From contig NZ_JABFAO010000001.1 of the NCBI RefSeq assembly GCF_017168235.1, positions 270,048 to 334,047 of the forward strand: a stretch of DNA of 64,000 nucleotides. Reading direction: 5' to 3'. This document shows, in pieces, positions 53,780 to 63,734 of the stretch. The notes beneath the pieces were generated by a model. It worked only from the letters and a program-made list of their open reading frames with translations, was not told the DNA's origin and made no database searches. The stretch comes from Rhodococcus sp. KRD197 (GTDB lineage Bacteria > Actinomycetota > Actinomycetes > Mycobacteriales > Mycobacteriaceae). Position 1 is the stretch's first letter. Every line of letters begins with the position of its first letter. The position numbers were made by a program, and so were the translations under genes.

Positions 53780-54960
53780 GTGCTCTCCGCTTCCTTCGAC
53801 TCGGCCAGCGCGGCGTCGGCCATGGCGAATGCTGCGTTGCTGTTGGGAACTCCCGCGTAGACGGCTGTATGCAGGAACACCTCGGAGAGTTCGTCTGCGC
53901 TCAGACCTGCTCGTAGAGCTGCCCTGATGTGCATGTCCAATTCGTGTCGATTGCCGACTGCGGTGAGGATCGCCAGCGTCAACAAACGGCGGGTTCGATG
54001 ATCGAGTCCCGCACGCGCCCAGACATCACCCCAAGCCGTTCGGGTGATGAAGTCCTGAAACGGCGCAGTGAACTCGGTTGTGCGTTCGATGCTGCGATCG
54101 ACATGAGCGTCGCCGAGCACGGAACGCCGCACGCGCATCCCCGCCTCGTGCGCCGCCCTCCTACCGCTTTCGTAGGCATCGTCGTCGATGCGGGGAGAAA
54201 TGTGATCGAGGATCAGGCGGCTCACTTCGCCTGCCTGCTCGACGTTCGCTAGGTGCGCGGCAGGGGAGAGCACATGCATTGTCGAGCGAGCGATGCCGTC
54301 GGCCAGGATTCTCGCCTCCGCAGGTGGTGTCGCCGGATCCTGTTCTCCCGCGACGATGAGCGTGCGGGCAGTGATGCGCCCGAGGTCGGCGCGGTTGTCC
54401 CAACCGGCGAGTGCCTCGCAGCAGGATGCGTATCCCTCGTCCGGGGTGTCGGCGATCATCCGTCGGTGGCGAGCGAGGAGATCGGGATCGCGCACTGCGA
54501 GAGCAGAGGTGAACCACCGGCTCGTCACGGCGTCGGCCAGAGATTCGGTACCATCCGCGCGGGCAGCTTCGGCACGGTCTCGCCACGCCTGCGGTTCGCC
54601 GAAGCGTGCCGAGGTACACAGCAGCGTGAGGCTGCGCACGCGCAACGGTCGATGCACAGCGAGCCACTGAGCGATCGCGCCGCCGATCGAAAGACCGACC
54701 ACGTGGGCGGAGTCGATCGAACGGGCGTCGAGGACTGCGAGAACGTCCGCGGCGAGATCACCGACCGAGTAGGGGCCGGGCGGCACCGGTGAGTCACCGT
54801 GCCCGCGGAGATCGACAGCGATGACGTCGGCGACGGCAGCCAGCGCGCCGATCTGTGGATCCCACATCGACCGGTCGGAACCGAGCGAACCGATCAGCAC
54901 CACTGTCGGCGCCGAGGGCGTCGGGGCGGCAGTGAAATCGTAGGACAGTTCGATACTCAT
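53776..54960 (-). CDS. pcaL: PcaL: enol-lactone hydrolase fused to carboxymuconolactone decarboxylase
   Basis: A 394-residue bifunctional enzyme. The N-terminal part (1-about 255) is an alpha/beta hydrolase, beta-ketoadipate enol-lactone hydrolase (PcaD): LGSDRSMWDPQ, the nucleophile elbow GLSIGGAIAQWL, and the catalytic His near SPAAHLANVEQ. The C-terminal part (about 275-394) is gamma-carboxymuconolactone decarboxylase (PcaC), with TRRLLTLAILTAVGNRHELDMHIRAAL. The ATG at 54960 overlaps the pcaB stop by one base. The frame open further upstream inside pcaB is not coding. The fusion is a known feature of Rhodococcus and Streptomyces. Confidence 0.95.
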   Translation of the reverse strand: MSIELSYDFTAAPTPSAPTVVLIGSLGSDRSMWDPQIGALAAVADVIAVDLRGHGDSPVPPGPYSVGDLAADVLAVLDARSIDSAHVVGLSIGGAIAQWLAVHRPLRVRSLTLLCTSARFGEPQAWRDRAEAARADGTESLADAVTSRWFTSALAVRDPDLLARHRRMIADTPDEGYASCCEALAGWDNRADLGRITARTLIVAGEQDPATPPAEARILADGIARSTMHVLSPAAHLANVEQAGEVSRLILDHISPRIDDDAYESGRRAAHEAGMRVRRSVLGDAHVDRSIERTTEFTAPFQDFITRTAWGDVWARAGLDHRTRRLLTLAILTAVGNRHELDMHIRAALRAGLSADELSEVFLHTAVYAGVPNSNAAFAMADAALAESKEAEST

Positions 54961-56306
54961 CAGTGCCTTTCGGGCCGGGTGTCGGCGGCGGCGAGGACAC
55001 GGTCGACGATGTCGTCGGCGTGCCCCAGATAACGGCCGGGCTCGAGCAGTTCCCGCACGGCGGCGGGCTCGAGGTATCGGATGACGTCGGGATGGGAGTC
55101 CAGTGCGGTGCCCGAGGCGCAAGCTGCGGTGACGATCTCGCGCGCCCGGTCGGTGTGCGTGGACAGAGCAGAGGTGACCCGCTCGGCAAGCAGAAGACCC
55201 CTGGTGATGGACAGATTGTGGGCCATGGCCTCGGGTTGGACCTGCAGGCCGGCGAGGCTTGCTGCCAGTCGGTGGGTGCCGCCACCGACTAGTCGGAGGA
55301 TCTCGGTCAGTGTCTCCCACTCGGCATGCCAGGCGCCTGCGGCGCGTTGATGTTCGTGCTCCATCGATGCCAGCGCAGTCGCGACCAGGCCCGGCACCCG
55401 TCGGACGGCAGCCCGAGCGGTGATGGCCGCGACCGGATTTCGCTTGTGGGGCATCGCCGAGGAACCGCCCGGACTGTCCTCGTCGACCTCGCCGACCTCG
55501 GTCGAGGCGAGCAGGGTGATGTCGAGCGCCGGTTTGCCGATGGCTCCGGCAGCGATTCCCAGCGCGCCGACGATCTCGGCGATTCGGGTTCGATCCGTGT
55601 GCCAGGGAATTCCCTGCCGCGCCAGCCCCAATTCGTCGGCGAGTGCGTCGGCGATGTCGAGTCCGTGCGGATGCAATGCGGCCAGTGTGCCGGCGGCACC
55701 GCCGAACTGGACCGCGACCGCGCTCTGGGCTCGAGCGAGTGCGTCGTCGGCGCGCATGAGGCCCTCGGTCCATCCCGCGGCGACGACGCCGAATGTCGTC
55801 GGCAGGGCCTGCTGGCCGAGGGTGCGAGCTGCGGTGAGGGTGCCGCGATGTTGTCGAGCGAGCCGAGTACTCGAATCGATCGCGTCGCCGATGGAGGCGC
55901 GGACATCGACCAATGCCCGCCCGGTCAGCAGCATCAGTGCCGAGTCCAGGATGTCCTGACTGGTTGCTCCCGGATGGACCGCGCTTGCCGGAACTCCCAG
56001 TCGCGCAACCGCGGTTCGAAGGATCGTCACCAGCGGAATGACGGGATTGCCGCCTGCGGCCGCAGCGGCGCCCAGCGCGGTGATGTCCACGGCGCCGGGT
56101 TCGGCGAGGTCGCCGACAACGGCACTGACGATCTCCGCGTGCCGGGTGTCGACCTGTCCGTATTTTGCGGCGACGCGCGTCAAGGCTGCCTCGACCTCGA
56201 GCATCGCTGCGACCCATGCGTGATCGGATAGATCGGCGGCGTTGTCGCCGCCGAAAATCGGATCGAAGAGCGGTCCACGGGTGTTCGGCTCGGGGGCGTT
56301 CGTCAT
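54960..56306 (-). CDS. pcaB: 3-carboxy-cis,cis-muconate cycloisomerase
   Basis: A 448-residue member of the fumarase/argininosuccinate lyase superfamily that converts 3-carboxy-cis,cis-muconate to 4-carboxymuconolactone. The superfamily signature is GGSSAMPHKRNPV. PcaB features include DPIFGGDNAADLSDHAWVAAMLEVEAAL at the N-terminus and QRAAGAWHAEWETL later. I chose the ATG at 56306 (MTNAPEPN), because the frame extends upstream without a ribosome site. It is 16 bp downstream of pcaG and overlaps pcaL by one base. Confidence 0.93.
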   Translation of the reverse strand: MTNAPEPNTRGPLFDPIFGGDNAADLSDHAWVAAMLEVEAALTRVAAKYGQVDTRHAEIVSAVVGDLAEPGAVDITALGAAAAAGGNPVIPLVTILRTAVARLGVPASAVHPGATSQDILDSALMLLTGRALVDVRASIGDAIDSSTRLARQHRGTLTAARTLGQQALPTTFGVVAAGWTEGLMRADDALARAQSAVAVQFGGAAGTLAALHPHGLDIADALADELGLARQGIPWHTDRTRIAEIVGALGIAAGAIGKPALDITLLASTEVGEVDEDSPGGSSAMPHKRNPVAAITARAAVRRVPGLVATALASMEHEHQRAAGAWHAEWETLTEILRLVGGGTHRLAASLAGLQVQPEAMAHNLSITRGLLLAERVTSALSTHTDRAREIVTAACASGTALDSHPDVIRYLEPAAVRELLEPGRYLGHADDIVDRVLAAADTRPERH

Positions 56307-56322
56307 TGGCTGGCTCCGTTCG

Positions 56323-56961
56323 TCACAGTTCGAAGAACGGGGTTTCGGCGCCGTCCGGGTCACTGTCCTGGACTACCACATCGAGGTGGTAGCCGGTGGC
56401 AGTAGCTCGCGCAATCAGCTTTTCGCGTGCTCCGGTGCCGAGCGAAGCCAGGACCGGGTCGCTCGCGTTGGCCTCGGTTTCGTCGGGGAAGTAGATGCGT
56501 GTGACGAGCCGGTCCAGCATCCCGCGGGCGAAGATGGCGAGATCGATGTGCGGGGCTTCGGTCGAATCGTTCTCGGCAGGTAGGGGGCCGGGCTTGACGG
56601 TCCGCACACACGCGGTGCCGGTGGCGTCGGCGACAGCGCGACCGAGGCCGCGAAAGCCGGTGGGAACGAGCGGGACCGGACCCCTCGGATCGTCGGGATG
56701 GTCGAATCGCCCGGCCGCGTCGGCCTGCCACGTCTCGATCATCGCATCGGCCATGGGGGTGCGCTGCCCGTCGACGATGGTGACCGAGACCTCGATCGCT
56801 CCGTCAGCGTTCTCGGGTACGACGTCCGGGCCGTCGGCCCAGGGCAGCCCGATGTGGAGATACGGACCGACGGTCTGGGACGGCGTCTGACCGAACGGCA
56901 CCGTGGTGAAGTTGCTGCCCGGCACCACTGCGTACCGGGGTGCGAACTCGTGCTCAGTCAT
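56323..56961 (-). CDS. pcaG: Protocatechuate 3,4-dioxygenase alpha subunit
   Basis: A 212-residue intradiol dioxygenase subunit. The sequence TPSQTVGPYLHIGLPW and GQRTPMADAMIETWQADAAGRFDHP is diagnostic of the alpha chain, as is APHIDLAIFARGMLDRLVTRIYFPDE. As in other alpha chains the iron-binding residues are not retained. The ATG at 56961 overlaps the end of pcaH by 8 bp and has GAAGGTG upstream. It pairs with pcaH to form the holoenzyme. Confidence 0.95.
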   Translation of the reverse strand: MTEHEFAPRYAVVPGSNFTTVPFGQTPSQTVGPYLHIGLPWADGPDVVPENADGAIEVSVTIVDGQRTPMADAMIETWQADAAGRFDHPDDPRGPVPLVPTGFRGLGRAVADATGTACVRTVKPGPLPAENDSTEAPHIDLAIFARGMLDRLVTRIYFPDETEANASDPVLASLGTGAREKLIARATATGYHLDVVVQDSDPDGAETPFFEL

Positions 56962-57703
56962 CGTGGTCGTCACCTTCGAACGGAGTTGCGTTGCGTCCGC
57001 GTAGGACGATGTCGAAGCGGAAGCCGAGCGCCCAGTTGTCCAGCGTCGCCTCGTAGTCGAACACGCTGATCATGCGTGCGCGGCTCTCCTCGGGTGCGGA
57101 ATTGAAGATCGGGTCCTGGAAGAACATCGGATCGTCCGGGAAGTACATCTGCGTGACGAGGCGCTGTGTGAACGCGTGTCCGAACAGTGAGAAGTGGATG
57201 TGCGCCGGCCGCCAGGCGTTGTGGTGGTTTCCCCACGGATACGCGCCGGGCTTGATGGTGGTGAAGCGGTAGTTGCCCTGCGCGTCGGTCATGACGCGAC
57301 CGACTCCGTCGAAATGGGGATCGAGGGGTGCGGGCCAGTTGTCGCCGGCGTGCCGGTAGCGGCCACCTGCGTTCGCCTGCCAGACCTCGACGAGGGTGTT
57401 CGGCACTGCTCGACCGTCGCTGTCGAGCACCCGGCCGTGCACGATGATGCGTTGGCCTTCGGCTTCGCCTCCGCGTGCGAGCGTGAGGTCGGCGTCGGCC
57501 TCGGTGACGCGGCCCTCGCCCAGAACCGGGCCGGTGATCTCGGTCAGGCGCTGGGGGAGGAGCAGTAGCGGTTGTTTCGGGTGTCGCAGCGAGGTGGTGC
57601 GATAGTCGGCGAAGTCGCGTGGCGCGTGGATGCCGGTCTGGTCTCGGTAGGGGCCGGCGGTGGCGGTTCGCGCCGGCGCAGGGATCGGTGGTGGACGAAG
57701 CAT
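56954..57703 (-). CDS. pcaH: Protocatechuate 3,4-dioxygenase beta subunit
   Basis: A 249-residue beta chain that carries the catalytic non-heme Fe(III). The C-terminal region holds the ligands: Tyr in RYRHAGDNW, Tyr in KPGAYPWGNHHNAW, and two His in WRPAHIHFSLFG. The ATG at 57703 has GGGAGGAAC upstream. The frame open further back is not coding. It is first in the pcaHGBLRF operon and divergent from pcaI, with 90 bp between. It cleaves protocatechuate to 3-carboxy-cis,cis-muconate. Confidence 0.96.
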   Translation of the reverse strand: MLRPPPIPAPARTATAGPYRDQTGIHAPRDFADYRTTSLRHPKQPLLLLPQRLTEITGPVLGEGRVTEADADLTLARGGEAEGQRIIVHGRVLDSDGRAVPNTLVEVWQANAGGRYRHAGDNWPAPLDPHFDGVGRVMTDAQGNYRFTTIKPGAYPWGNHHNAWRPAHIHFSLFGHAFTQRLVTQMYFPDDPMFFQDPIFNSAPEESRARMISVFDYEATLDNWALGFRFDIVLRGRNATPFEGDDHDD

Positions 57704-57793
57704 CGGGTGTTCCTCCCGGGGTGACGGTACGCAGTCTGTTCGTATGACGGCGGTATGTTCACAATACGCACATTCTTCGGTAGTGTGGTCGAC
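57704..57793. promoter_or_regulatory. Divergent pcaH/pcaI promoter region
   Basis: A 90-bp gap that must hold promoters for both operons. GTAT-N7-ATAC (57753-57767) is a short inverted repeat near the middle, and TATG recurs (CGTATGACGGCGGTATG). A PcaR site is expected here, but the repeats are too short for confidence. Confidence 0.45.
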
Positions 57794-58543
57794 ATGATGA
57801 ACAAAGTCGTGGCGAGTGCCGCCGAAGCAGTAGCCGACTTGCCGGACGGCGTCTCCGTCGCCGTCGGAGGCTTCGGGCTGGTCGGCGTGCCGGAGATCCT
57901 GATCGCGGCGGTGCTCGATCAGGGCGCCACCGATCTCGAGATCATCAGCAACAACTGCGGCACCGATGGTGTCGGGCTCGGCGTGCTGCTGGAGAAGCGT
58001 CGAATTCGGCGCACCATCAGCTCCTATGTCGGATCGAACAAGGAATTCGCCCGGCAGTACCTGTCCGGTGAGCTGGAAGTGGAACTCACCCCGCAGGGAA
58101 CTCTTGCCGAGCGCCTCCGCGCCGGTGGTGCGGGTATCCCCGCCTTCTTCACGCCCGCCGGGGTCGGCACACAAGTCGCCGACGGCGGTCTCCCGCTTCG
58201 GTACGACGGATCGGGGGGTATTGCCGTGGCGAGTCCACCCAAGGAAACACGCGAATTCGACGGCACCACCTACGTGATGGAACGCGGCATCGTCGCCGAT
58301 TACGCCCTCGTGCACGCCTGGAAAGGCGACCGCCATGGCAACCTCGTCTTCCGCGCCAGCGCACGCAACTTCAACCCGCCAGCGGCGGCATCCGGGCGAA
58401 TCACCATCGCCCAGGTCGAGCACCTCGTCGAACCCGGTGACATCGGGCCCGACGACGTACACACCCCCGGCATTCACGTCCAGCGTGTGGTCCACGTCGG
58501 CAAGGTCACCGCAGGAATCGAACAACGAAGGGTGCGTTCATGA
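57794..58543 (+). CDS. pcaI: 3-oxoadipate CoA-transferase subunit A
   Basis: A 249-residue CoA-transferase alpha subunit (PcaI/SCOT type). Conserved segments: [77 protein letters not shown] and [18 protein letters not shown]. It transfers CoA from succinyl-CoA to 3-oxoadipate together with PcaJ. ATG codons at 57794 and 57797 are adjacent; a GTG at 57785 is less likely. The ATGA overlap with pcaJ couples translation. Confidence 0.94.
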   Translation: MMNKVVASAAEAVADLPDGVSVAVGGFGLVGVPEILIAAVLDQGATDLEIISNNCGTDGVGLGVLLEKRRIRRTISSYVGSNKEFARQYLSGELEVELTPQGTLAERLRAGGAGIPAFFTPAGVGTQVADGGLPLRYDGSGGIAVASPPKETREFDGTTYVMERGIVADYALVHAWKGDRHGNLVFRASARNFNPPAAASGRITIAQVEHLVEPGDIGPDDVHTPGIHVQRVVHVGKVTAGIEQRRVRS

Positions 58544-59220
58544 TCGAGCACGATGCGGCCGTCGACGAGCGAAAACTGACTCGCGAACAGATGGCAGCCC
58601 GCGTTGCCGCCGAACTGAACGACGGTGAATACGTCAACCTCGGGATCGGCATGCCGACACTCGTCCCCAACTTCATTCCGACCGACATCACCGTGGCGCT
58701 GCACTCGGAGAACGGCGTCCTCGGCGTGGGTCCGTACCCGACCGAGGACGAACTCGACCCCGAGGTGATCAACGCCGGAAAAGAGACCATCACCGTGCTG
58801 CCAGGGGCGTCGTACTTCGATTCCTCGCAGTCCTTCGGAATGATCCGCGGTGGGCAGGTCGACGTCGCAGTCCTCGGCGCCATGCAGGTCAGCGCCACCG
58901 GCGATCTCGCCAACTGGATGATCCCCGGCCACATGGTCAAGGGGATGGGTGGAGCGATGGATCTCGTCCACGGCGCTCGGCGCGTCATCGTGATGATGGA
59001 GCACGTGTCCAAGAAGGGCGAGCCGAAGATCCTCGAGCGCTGCACCTTGCCGCTCACCGGCGTGGGCTGTGTACAGCGCATCATCACCGACATGGCAGTA
59101 CTCGACGTCACGGCCGACGGTCTCGTACTCGTAGAGACGGCGCCGGGCATCGGAGCGGACGAGGTACGCGCCGCGACGGGCGCAACACTCCTTGACGCTC
59201 CTGGTGTTCGAAACTACTGA
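58540..59220 (+). CDS. pcaJ: 3-oxoadipate CoA-transferase subunit B
   Basis: A 226-residue beta subunit. The catalytic Glu lies in the SENGVLG motif, after [15 protein letters not shown]. The rest ([27 protein letters not shown] and [22 protein letters not shown]) matches the family. It overlaps pcaI by 4 bp. Its stop overlaps the convergent fdhD stop, a tail-to-tail overlap of 7 bp. Confidence 0.95.
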   Translation: MIEHDAAVDERKLTREQMAARVAAELNDGEYVNLGIGMPTLVPNFIPTDITVALHSENGVLGVGPYPTEDELDPEVINAGKETITVLPGASYFDSSQSFGMIRGGQVDVAVLGAMQVSATGDLANWMIPGHMVKGMGGAMDLVHGARRVIVMMEHVSKKGEPKILERCTLPLTGVGCVQRIITDMAVLDVTADGLVLVETAPGIGADEVRAATGATLLDAPGVRNY

Positions 59221-60041
59221 TGCTTGACGCGCTGCGTGTGTGAATAGAGGTTCATGTTCGCGCCGCGGAGGAAGCCGACGACCGTCAAACCCGACTCCTC
59301 TGCCAAGTCGACGGCGAGCGAGGACGGCGCCGACACAGCCGCGAGAACTGGAATGCCGGACATCACCGCCTTCTGCGCCAGTTCGAACGAAGCACGTCCG
59401 CTGACCATCAACACCGCCCCGCGTAGCGGAATTAGGCTCTCGCCGGCCGCCCATCCGATCACTTTGTCGACCGCGTTGTGGCGGCCGATGTCCTCTCTCA
59501 GCACCAGCATGCGGCCGTCCGCGGTGAACAGTGCCGCGGCGTGCAGACCGCCGGTGGAGTCGAACACCTTCTGAGACCGGCGCAGAGTGTCCGGCAGTGT
59601 TGCCAGCACCGACGTCGTGACCACCACATCGTCCGCGGCCGGCGAATGTGACGTCTTCGAACGGATTGCGTCGAGCGAGCCCTTGCCGCAGACACCGCAC
59701 GAGGACGTGGTGTAGAAATTGCGTGCGATACCGGCCTCCGGTGCGGCGACGCCCGGCGCCAAGGTGATGTCGAGGACGTTGTACGTGTTCTGGCCGTTCT
59801 CGTCCACGCCGTCGCAGAACCGCGCGAGAGCGATGTCCTCGCGGCTGGTGATCATTCCTTCGGTGAGCAGGAAGCCGTGCGCAAGCTCAACGTCGTGTCC
59901 GGGTGTGCGCATCGTGACCGCCAGAGCTGCGCCGTTCACCCTGATCTCGAGTGGTTCCTCGACGACGAGCGTGTCCGGCCGAGTCGTCACGTGCGGACCA
60001 CGGATCCTGACGACCGGTCGCCGAGCGGTTATTCGTCCCAT
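59214..60041 (-). CDS. fdhD: FdhD sulfurtransferase for formate dehydrogenase
   Basis: A 275-residue protein that transfers sulfur from a desulfurase to the molybdenum cofactor of formate dehydrogenase. The conserved Cys motif is [12 protein letters not shown], preceded by [13 protein letters not shown] and followed by [18 protein letters not shown] and [13 protein letters not shown]. The ATG at 60041 ([13 protein letters not shown]) is chosen; the frame runs upstream to 60128 without a start. No formate dehydrogenase gene is in the window. It is on the same strand as malQ, 24 bp downstream of it. Confidence 0.95.
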   Translation of the reverse strand: MGRITARRPVVRIRGPHVTTRPDTLVVEEPLEIRVNGAALAVTMRTPGHDVELAHGFLLTEGMITSREDIALARFCDGVDENGQNTYNVLDITLAPGVAAPEAGIARNFYTTSSCGVCGKGSLDAIRSKTSHSPAADDVVVTTSVLATLPDTLRRSQKVFDSTGGLHAAALFTADGRMLVLREDIGRHNAVDKVIGWAAGESLIPLRGAVLMVSGRASFELAQKAVMSGIPVLAAVSAPSSLAVDLAEESGLTVVGFLRGANMNLYSHTQRVKHQ

Positions 60042-60064
60042 GAATTCGATTATGCCGCTGCGCG

Positions 60065-62194
60065 CTAGCGGCGCAGCGCCGCCACCAGAGACAGCATCCG
60101 CGGATGACCGACGAGATCGTCGACCCACACCGCCTTGCCATGGTCATCGGCCAACGGCACCTGCCAGTTCGAGTACTGGGTCTCGTCGGTACCCGGTTGA
60201 TTCTGGATGCGATTTTCCCCGACCGCATCGACAAGGGCGACACCGATCAACACCGACGGGCTGCGCCGAATCAGGCGGTGCAAGGCCTCGACGGTGTCCT
60301 GCTCCGATGCCCGATCGGGCAACAGATCACGTTGGCGCGCGAGATCGAGCACCGACTCTCGGCCCTGAGCATCGTGTTCGGTCTCCGCCTCCAGATCGCG
60401 TTCCAACAGTCCGAGGCGAGAACGCAGTGCGATGTGTTCGCCGCGGAGGTAGCCGACCGTCGGCGGAAGGTCGTGGGTGGTGACCGATGTCAGACACTGC
60501 TGCCGGTAGGACTCGGGCGCGCGCGGTGCATCACCGTCGGTCTCGAACCACAGAATTGAGGTTCCGAACACGCCCCGCTGGCCGAGGTACTCCTGCACCT
60601 GGGGCTCGAACACCCCAAGGTCTTCTCCGACGACGACAGCGCCGGCGCGCTCGGCCTCCAGGACGAGGATGCCGATGAGGGCTTCATGGTCGTACGTCAC
60701 GTAGGCGCCCTCACCTGGCGTCTCGGACTCCTCAGGTATCCACCACAGCCGGAACAAGCCCAGGATGTGGTCCACCCGCACACCCCCGGCGTGCCGCAGG
60801 ATGGTCCGCAGCATGTCCCGGTACGGCCCGTAGCCCAACTCACGCAGGCGATCCGGATTCCAGGGCGGCTGGTTCCAATTCTGGCCCTGCTGGTTGAAGT
60901 TGTCGGGCGGTGCTCCGACGGTCACACCCTGGGTCAGGGCGTCGCCCAGGGACCACGCGTCGGCGCCGCGGCGGTGCACCCCGACGGCCAGGTCGTGCAT
61001 GATCCCGATATCCATTCCGGCTGCCGTCGCCGCGTGCTGAGCGCGATCGAGCTGCTCGTCGCAGATCCATTGCAGCCACTTGTGAAACCGCACCCTGGCG
61101 GCCTCGGACTCGCGAAACTCGGTGACGAAATCGGTGTCGGGGTGTGCCGCCCGCTCGCGCCACACCTCGTGTTCCGGGTCGAATTTCTCGGCGAGGGCAC
61201 ACCACAGCGCGAAGTCCTCGAGGCCGCGTCCTTCACGATCGCAGAAGGCGTCGAACCGGGCCTGACGAGCCGGGGAGAGGGCGACTCGGTGAATGCGTCG
61301 TAGTGCGCGAAGTTTGGCGCGGAACGAGGGATCACGATCGATGCGTTTGGTGCGCTTGTTCGCCTTGTCGAAGCTCCGTGCCAGTCCCCGGATCTTCGCG
61401 TACTGATCACGGGGGAGGTACCCGATCTCGGGGATGTCCTCGACCCTGATGTACATCGGATCGAAGAATCGTCTCGTCGTCGGCAGATACGGCGACGCCT
61501 CGACCGGTGGCCGGGGGCGTTGAGCATGGAGCGGGTTGACGAGGAGGTAGTCGAAGCCGTGCGCGGCCCCGGTGACGTCCGCGAGGTCGGCGAGGTCGGC
61601 GTAGTCGCCCACCCCCCAGGATCGATCGGATCGGATCGAGTAGAGCTGAGCTGCCAGGCCTATTCGTTGACGGTCCAGCAGGGCATCGTTCGCCGAGAGT
61701 CGACGCGGAGTGACCACCAGCTGGCATGTCGATTGGCTGCGGTGCACCGAGTCGGGCGCGCTGGTGGCGGTGATGGTGTGCCAGCCGACGGGGATGTCAC
61801 CGGGAATGTCGAACGTGGCGCGCCCTACGAGAATGCCGTCGACCTCTCGGGGATCGATCCAGATCTGCAGCTGCGCCAAAGGCAGGCTCTCGCCCGATTC
61901 GTGAGTCAGGTGGACGGCCACCGGATCTCCGTGCGCGACGTGAACGGAGACCTGAGCGCCATCGCCCGCCACTGTGACGACGACCGGCGGTAGCATCCGC
62001 CGCCACGGTGCATTTTCGAGATCGGCAGTCGACGAGGCCACCTCGGCCTCCGTGTCCGCAGCTATCCCGCGTGCCCGAAGGATGCGTTGCAGAGTCGTGT
62101 CGGACACTTCGTTCTCCGACTGGTCCCATCCCCGGTACGCCGTCGAGATACCGCATTTCCTGGCGAGCTCGCGCAACTGCGTCGTGTAGTCCAC
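60065..62194 (-). CDS. malQ: 4-alpha-glucanotransferase (amylomaltase)
   Basis: A 709-residue GH77 enzyme that transfers glucan chains between maltodextrins. The N-terminal actinobacterial extension carries [27 protein letters not shown]. The catalytic core shows [28 protein letters not shown] (the 250s loop), [16 protein letters not shown] (nucleophile Asp), VVVGEDLG (acid/base Glu), and [17 protein letters not shown]. The GTG at 62194 ([10 protein letters not shown]) starts the conserved region and is preferred over the unsupported extension to 62284. It is divergent from rsbW, with about 260 bp between. Confidence 0.94.
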   Translation of the reverse strand: MDYTTQLRELARKCGISTAYRGWDQSENEVSDTTLQRILRARGIAADTEAEVASSTADLENAPWRRMLPPVVVTVAGDGAQVSVHVAHGDPVAVHLTHESGESLPLAQLQIWIDPREVDGILVGRATFDIPGDIPVGWHTITATSAPDSVHRSQSTCQLVVTPRRLSANDALLDRQRIGLAAQLYSIRSDRSWGVGDYADLADLADVTGAAHGFDYLLVNPLHAQRPRPPVEASPYLPTTRRFFDPMYIRVEDIPEIGYLPRDQYAKIRGLARSFDKANKRTKRIDRDPSFRAKLRALRRIHRVALSPARQARFDAFCDREGRGLEDFALWCALAEKFDPEHEVWRERAAHPDTDFVTEFRESEAARVRFHKWLQWICDEQLDRAQHAATAAGMDIGIMHDLAVGVHRRGADAWSLGDALTQGVTVGAPPDNFNQQGQNWNQPPWNPDRLRELGYGPYRDMLRTILRHAGGVRVDHILGLFRLWWIPEESETPGEGAYVTYDHEALIGILVLEAERAGAVVVGEDLGVFEPQVQEYLGQRGVFGTSILWFETDGDAPRAPESYRQQCLTSVTTHDLPPTVGYLRGEHIALRSRLGLLERDLEAETEHDAQGRESVLDLARQRDLLPDRASEQDTVEALHRLIRRSPSVLIGVALVDAVGENRIQNQPGTDETQYSNWQVPLADDHGKAVWVDDLVGHPRMLSLVAALRR

Positions 62195-62290
62195 ACTGCG
62201 ATCGTGCCAGCACTGATCGCTCTCGTCACCCGGTGCGGCCGGCGTGGATGGGGGCGCATGTGCGCCGAACCGAACCGCGAGCACGCGCGG

Positions 62291-62315
62291 GATTGAATTT
62301 CGGTGCCCTGGGTAC
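62291..62315 (+). promoter_or_regulatory. Possible SigF-type promoter of rsbW-sigF
   Basis: GATT (62291-62294) and GGGTAC (62310-62315) are separated by 15 nt, close to the GTTT-N15/17-GGGTAT consensus used by actinobacterial SigF. Autoregulation of this operon is usual. The -35 match is poor and the site is about 140 bp upstream of the start, so this is tentative. Confidence 0.3.
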
Positions 62316-62456
62316 CCTGTTCGCGGTCGAGACGGGCTCGTCGTAGTAAGACATAAGCGCTATCAGCGGAAAATGGATCGGTATCAGCAACAAACGTAGT
62401 AGTTCGGACAATAGTGACATGACCGAAGATCTCGAGACGACGGATAGGGAGCGCGA

Positions 62457-62879
62457 ATGACTGGCGTTGGCAAGATCGAAGAGCTGGAACGAAATTCCGG
62501 CGCACCGGTCGAGCTGCGCGTGATCGCGGACGCCGATCAGTTACCGGTGGTTCGCGCAGTTGCGGAGACTCTGGCCGTGCTGGGCGATTTCACCCTCGAC
62601 GACATCGCGGATATCAAGCTGGCCGTGGACGAGGTGTGCTCCCAGCTCATCGCGGGTGCGGTTCCGAGTGCCGAGCTGACGTGCTCCTTCGTTGTCGGCG
62701 AAAGCGGCATGCAGATCACGACGACCTCGGTTGTGCACGAGGGGCGCGTACCCAAGTCCGACAGCTTCGGATGGCATGTTCTGCAGACGCTCACCGATTC
62801 CATCTCGCTGAGCGCGTCCTCGGTCCCGAACGGGTCGTCCGTGGCGGTGGACGTGGTCAAGCGGAGGAGCAACAACTAG
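62457..62879 (+). CDS. rsbW: Anti-sigma factor, RsbW/UsfX-like
   Basis: A 140-residue histidine-kinase-like ATPase domain protein. The ATG has GGGAG upstream. The N-box is recognisable in LDDIADIKLAVDEVCSQLIAG, and the shortened G-box region lies near DSFGWHVLQTLTDSISL. The next gene is its target sigma factor, and the TAG stop overlaps that GTG start (TAGTG), so the two are coupled. It should hold SigF inactive until an anti-anti-sigma factor binds. Confidence 0.9.
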   Translation: MTGVGKIEELERNSGAPVELRVIADADQLPVVRAVAETLAVLGDFTLDDIADIKLAVDEVCSQLIAGAVPSAELTCSFVVGESGMQITTTSVVHEGRVPKSDSFGWHVLQTLTDSISLSASSVPNGSSVAVDVVKRRSNN

Positions 62880-63664
62880 TGCCCGTGCCGTACGAAAAAT
62901 CGACGCGGCGTCAGTCGGACGATTACAGCGAAGTCGTACCCCTCATTCAGCAAATGCAGACACTGGACGCGGACTCACCGGAGCGCCAGGTCCTACGAGA
63001 TCGCATCATCACGCGCTGTCTGCCTCTCGCCGAACACATCGCGCGTCGCTTCGGCGGACGCGGCGAAGCACACGAGGATCTCCTCCAGGTGGCACGGCTC
63101 GGTCTGGTCAACGCCGTCGACCGTTTCGACATCGAGCGCGGCTCCGACTTCGTCTCGTTCGCCGTTCCCACCATCATGGGCGAGGCACGTCGTTACTTCC
63201 GTGACGCGGGCTGGTCGGTACGGGTGCCGCGAAGGATGAAGGAGCTCAACTCCTTGATCTCGGGGGCGGTGGGGACGCTGTCGCAGAAGTTGGGGCGGGC
63301 ACCCACCGCGAGTGAAATCGCTGCCGAACTGGGCATCGACGTCAAAGAGGCCTCGCAGGCCCTGCTCGCGCGCAGTGCCTATCAGACGGTGTCGGTGGAT
63401 TCTGTCGTCAGCGACGACCGGCTGCCGCTGATGGACACGTTGGGCGCGAACGATCCTGAACTCGAAAAGATGGAGAGTTTTCTCACGGTCCGACCCGCTC
63501 TGGAGAAGTTGCCCGAGCGTGAGCGTCAAATCGTGATCCTGCGCTTCTTCGGATCGATGACGCAGACCCAGATCGCAGACAGGATGGGCATCTCGCAGAT
63601 GCACGTGTCCAGAATTCTCTCCCGCACGCTCATTCAATTGCGGGAAGAACTCGGACAGGGCTGA
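62879..63664 (+). CDS. sigF: RNA polymerase sigma factor SigF (SigB/F family)
   Basis: A 261-residue stress/stationary-phase sigma factor. Region 2 is AHEDLLQVARLGLVNAVDRFDIERGSDFVSFAVPTIMGEARRYFRDAGWSVRVPRRMKEL. Region 3 follows. Region 4 with the helix-turn-helix is RERQIVILRFFGSMTQTQIADRMGISQMHVSRILSRTL. The GTG at 62879 overlaps the anti-sigma stop; a GTG at 62885 is possible. The same length as mycobacterial SigF (261) supports the start. Targets should carry GTTT-N15/17-GGGTAT promoters. Confidence 0.95.
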   Translation: MPVPYEKSTRRQSDDYSEVVPLIQQMQTLDADSPERQVLRDRIITRCLPLAEHIARRFGGRGEAHEDLLQVARLGLVNAVDRFDIERGSDFVSFAVPTIMGEARRYFRDAGWSVRVPRRMKELNSLISGAVGTLSQKLGRAPTASEIAAELGIDVKEASQALLARSAYQTVSVDSVVSDDRLPLMDTLGANDPELEKMESFLTVRPALEKLPERERQIVILRFFGSMTQTQIADRMGISQMHVSRILSRTLIQLREELGQG

Positions 63665-63734
63665 GCGGCGCCGGCCCGTGTCGCAAGTAGCATCGGCTGA
63701 CCCCGATGAACGAGATCTCCCAGGAGCGCCGCCA

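Noticed and set aside
53776..56217. 813-residue frame as a three-domain fusion
   Set aside because: The first 419 residues are an out-of-frame reading of pcaB. Real pcaL starts at 54960 with TGATG coupling.
56954..58525. 523-residue frame as an extended pcaH
   Set aside because: The extension is antisense to pcaI. The ATG at 57703 has a good ribosome site and the normal PcaH length.
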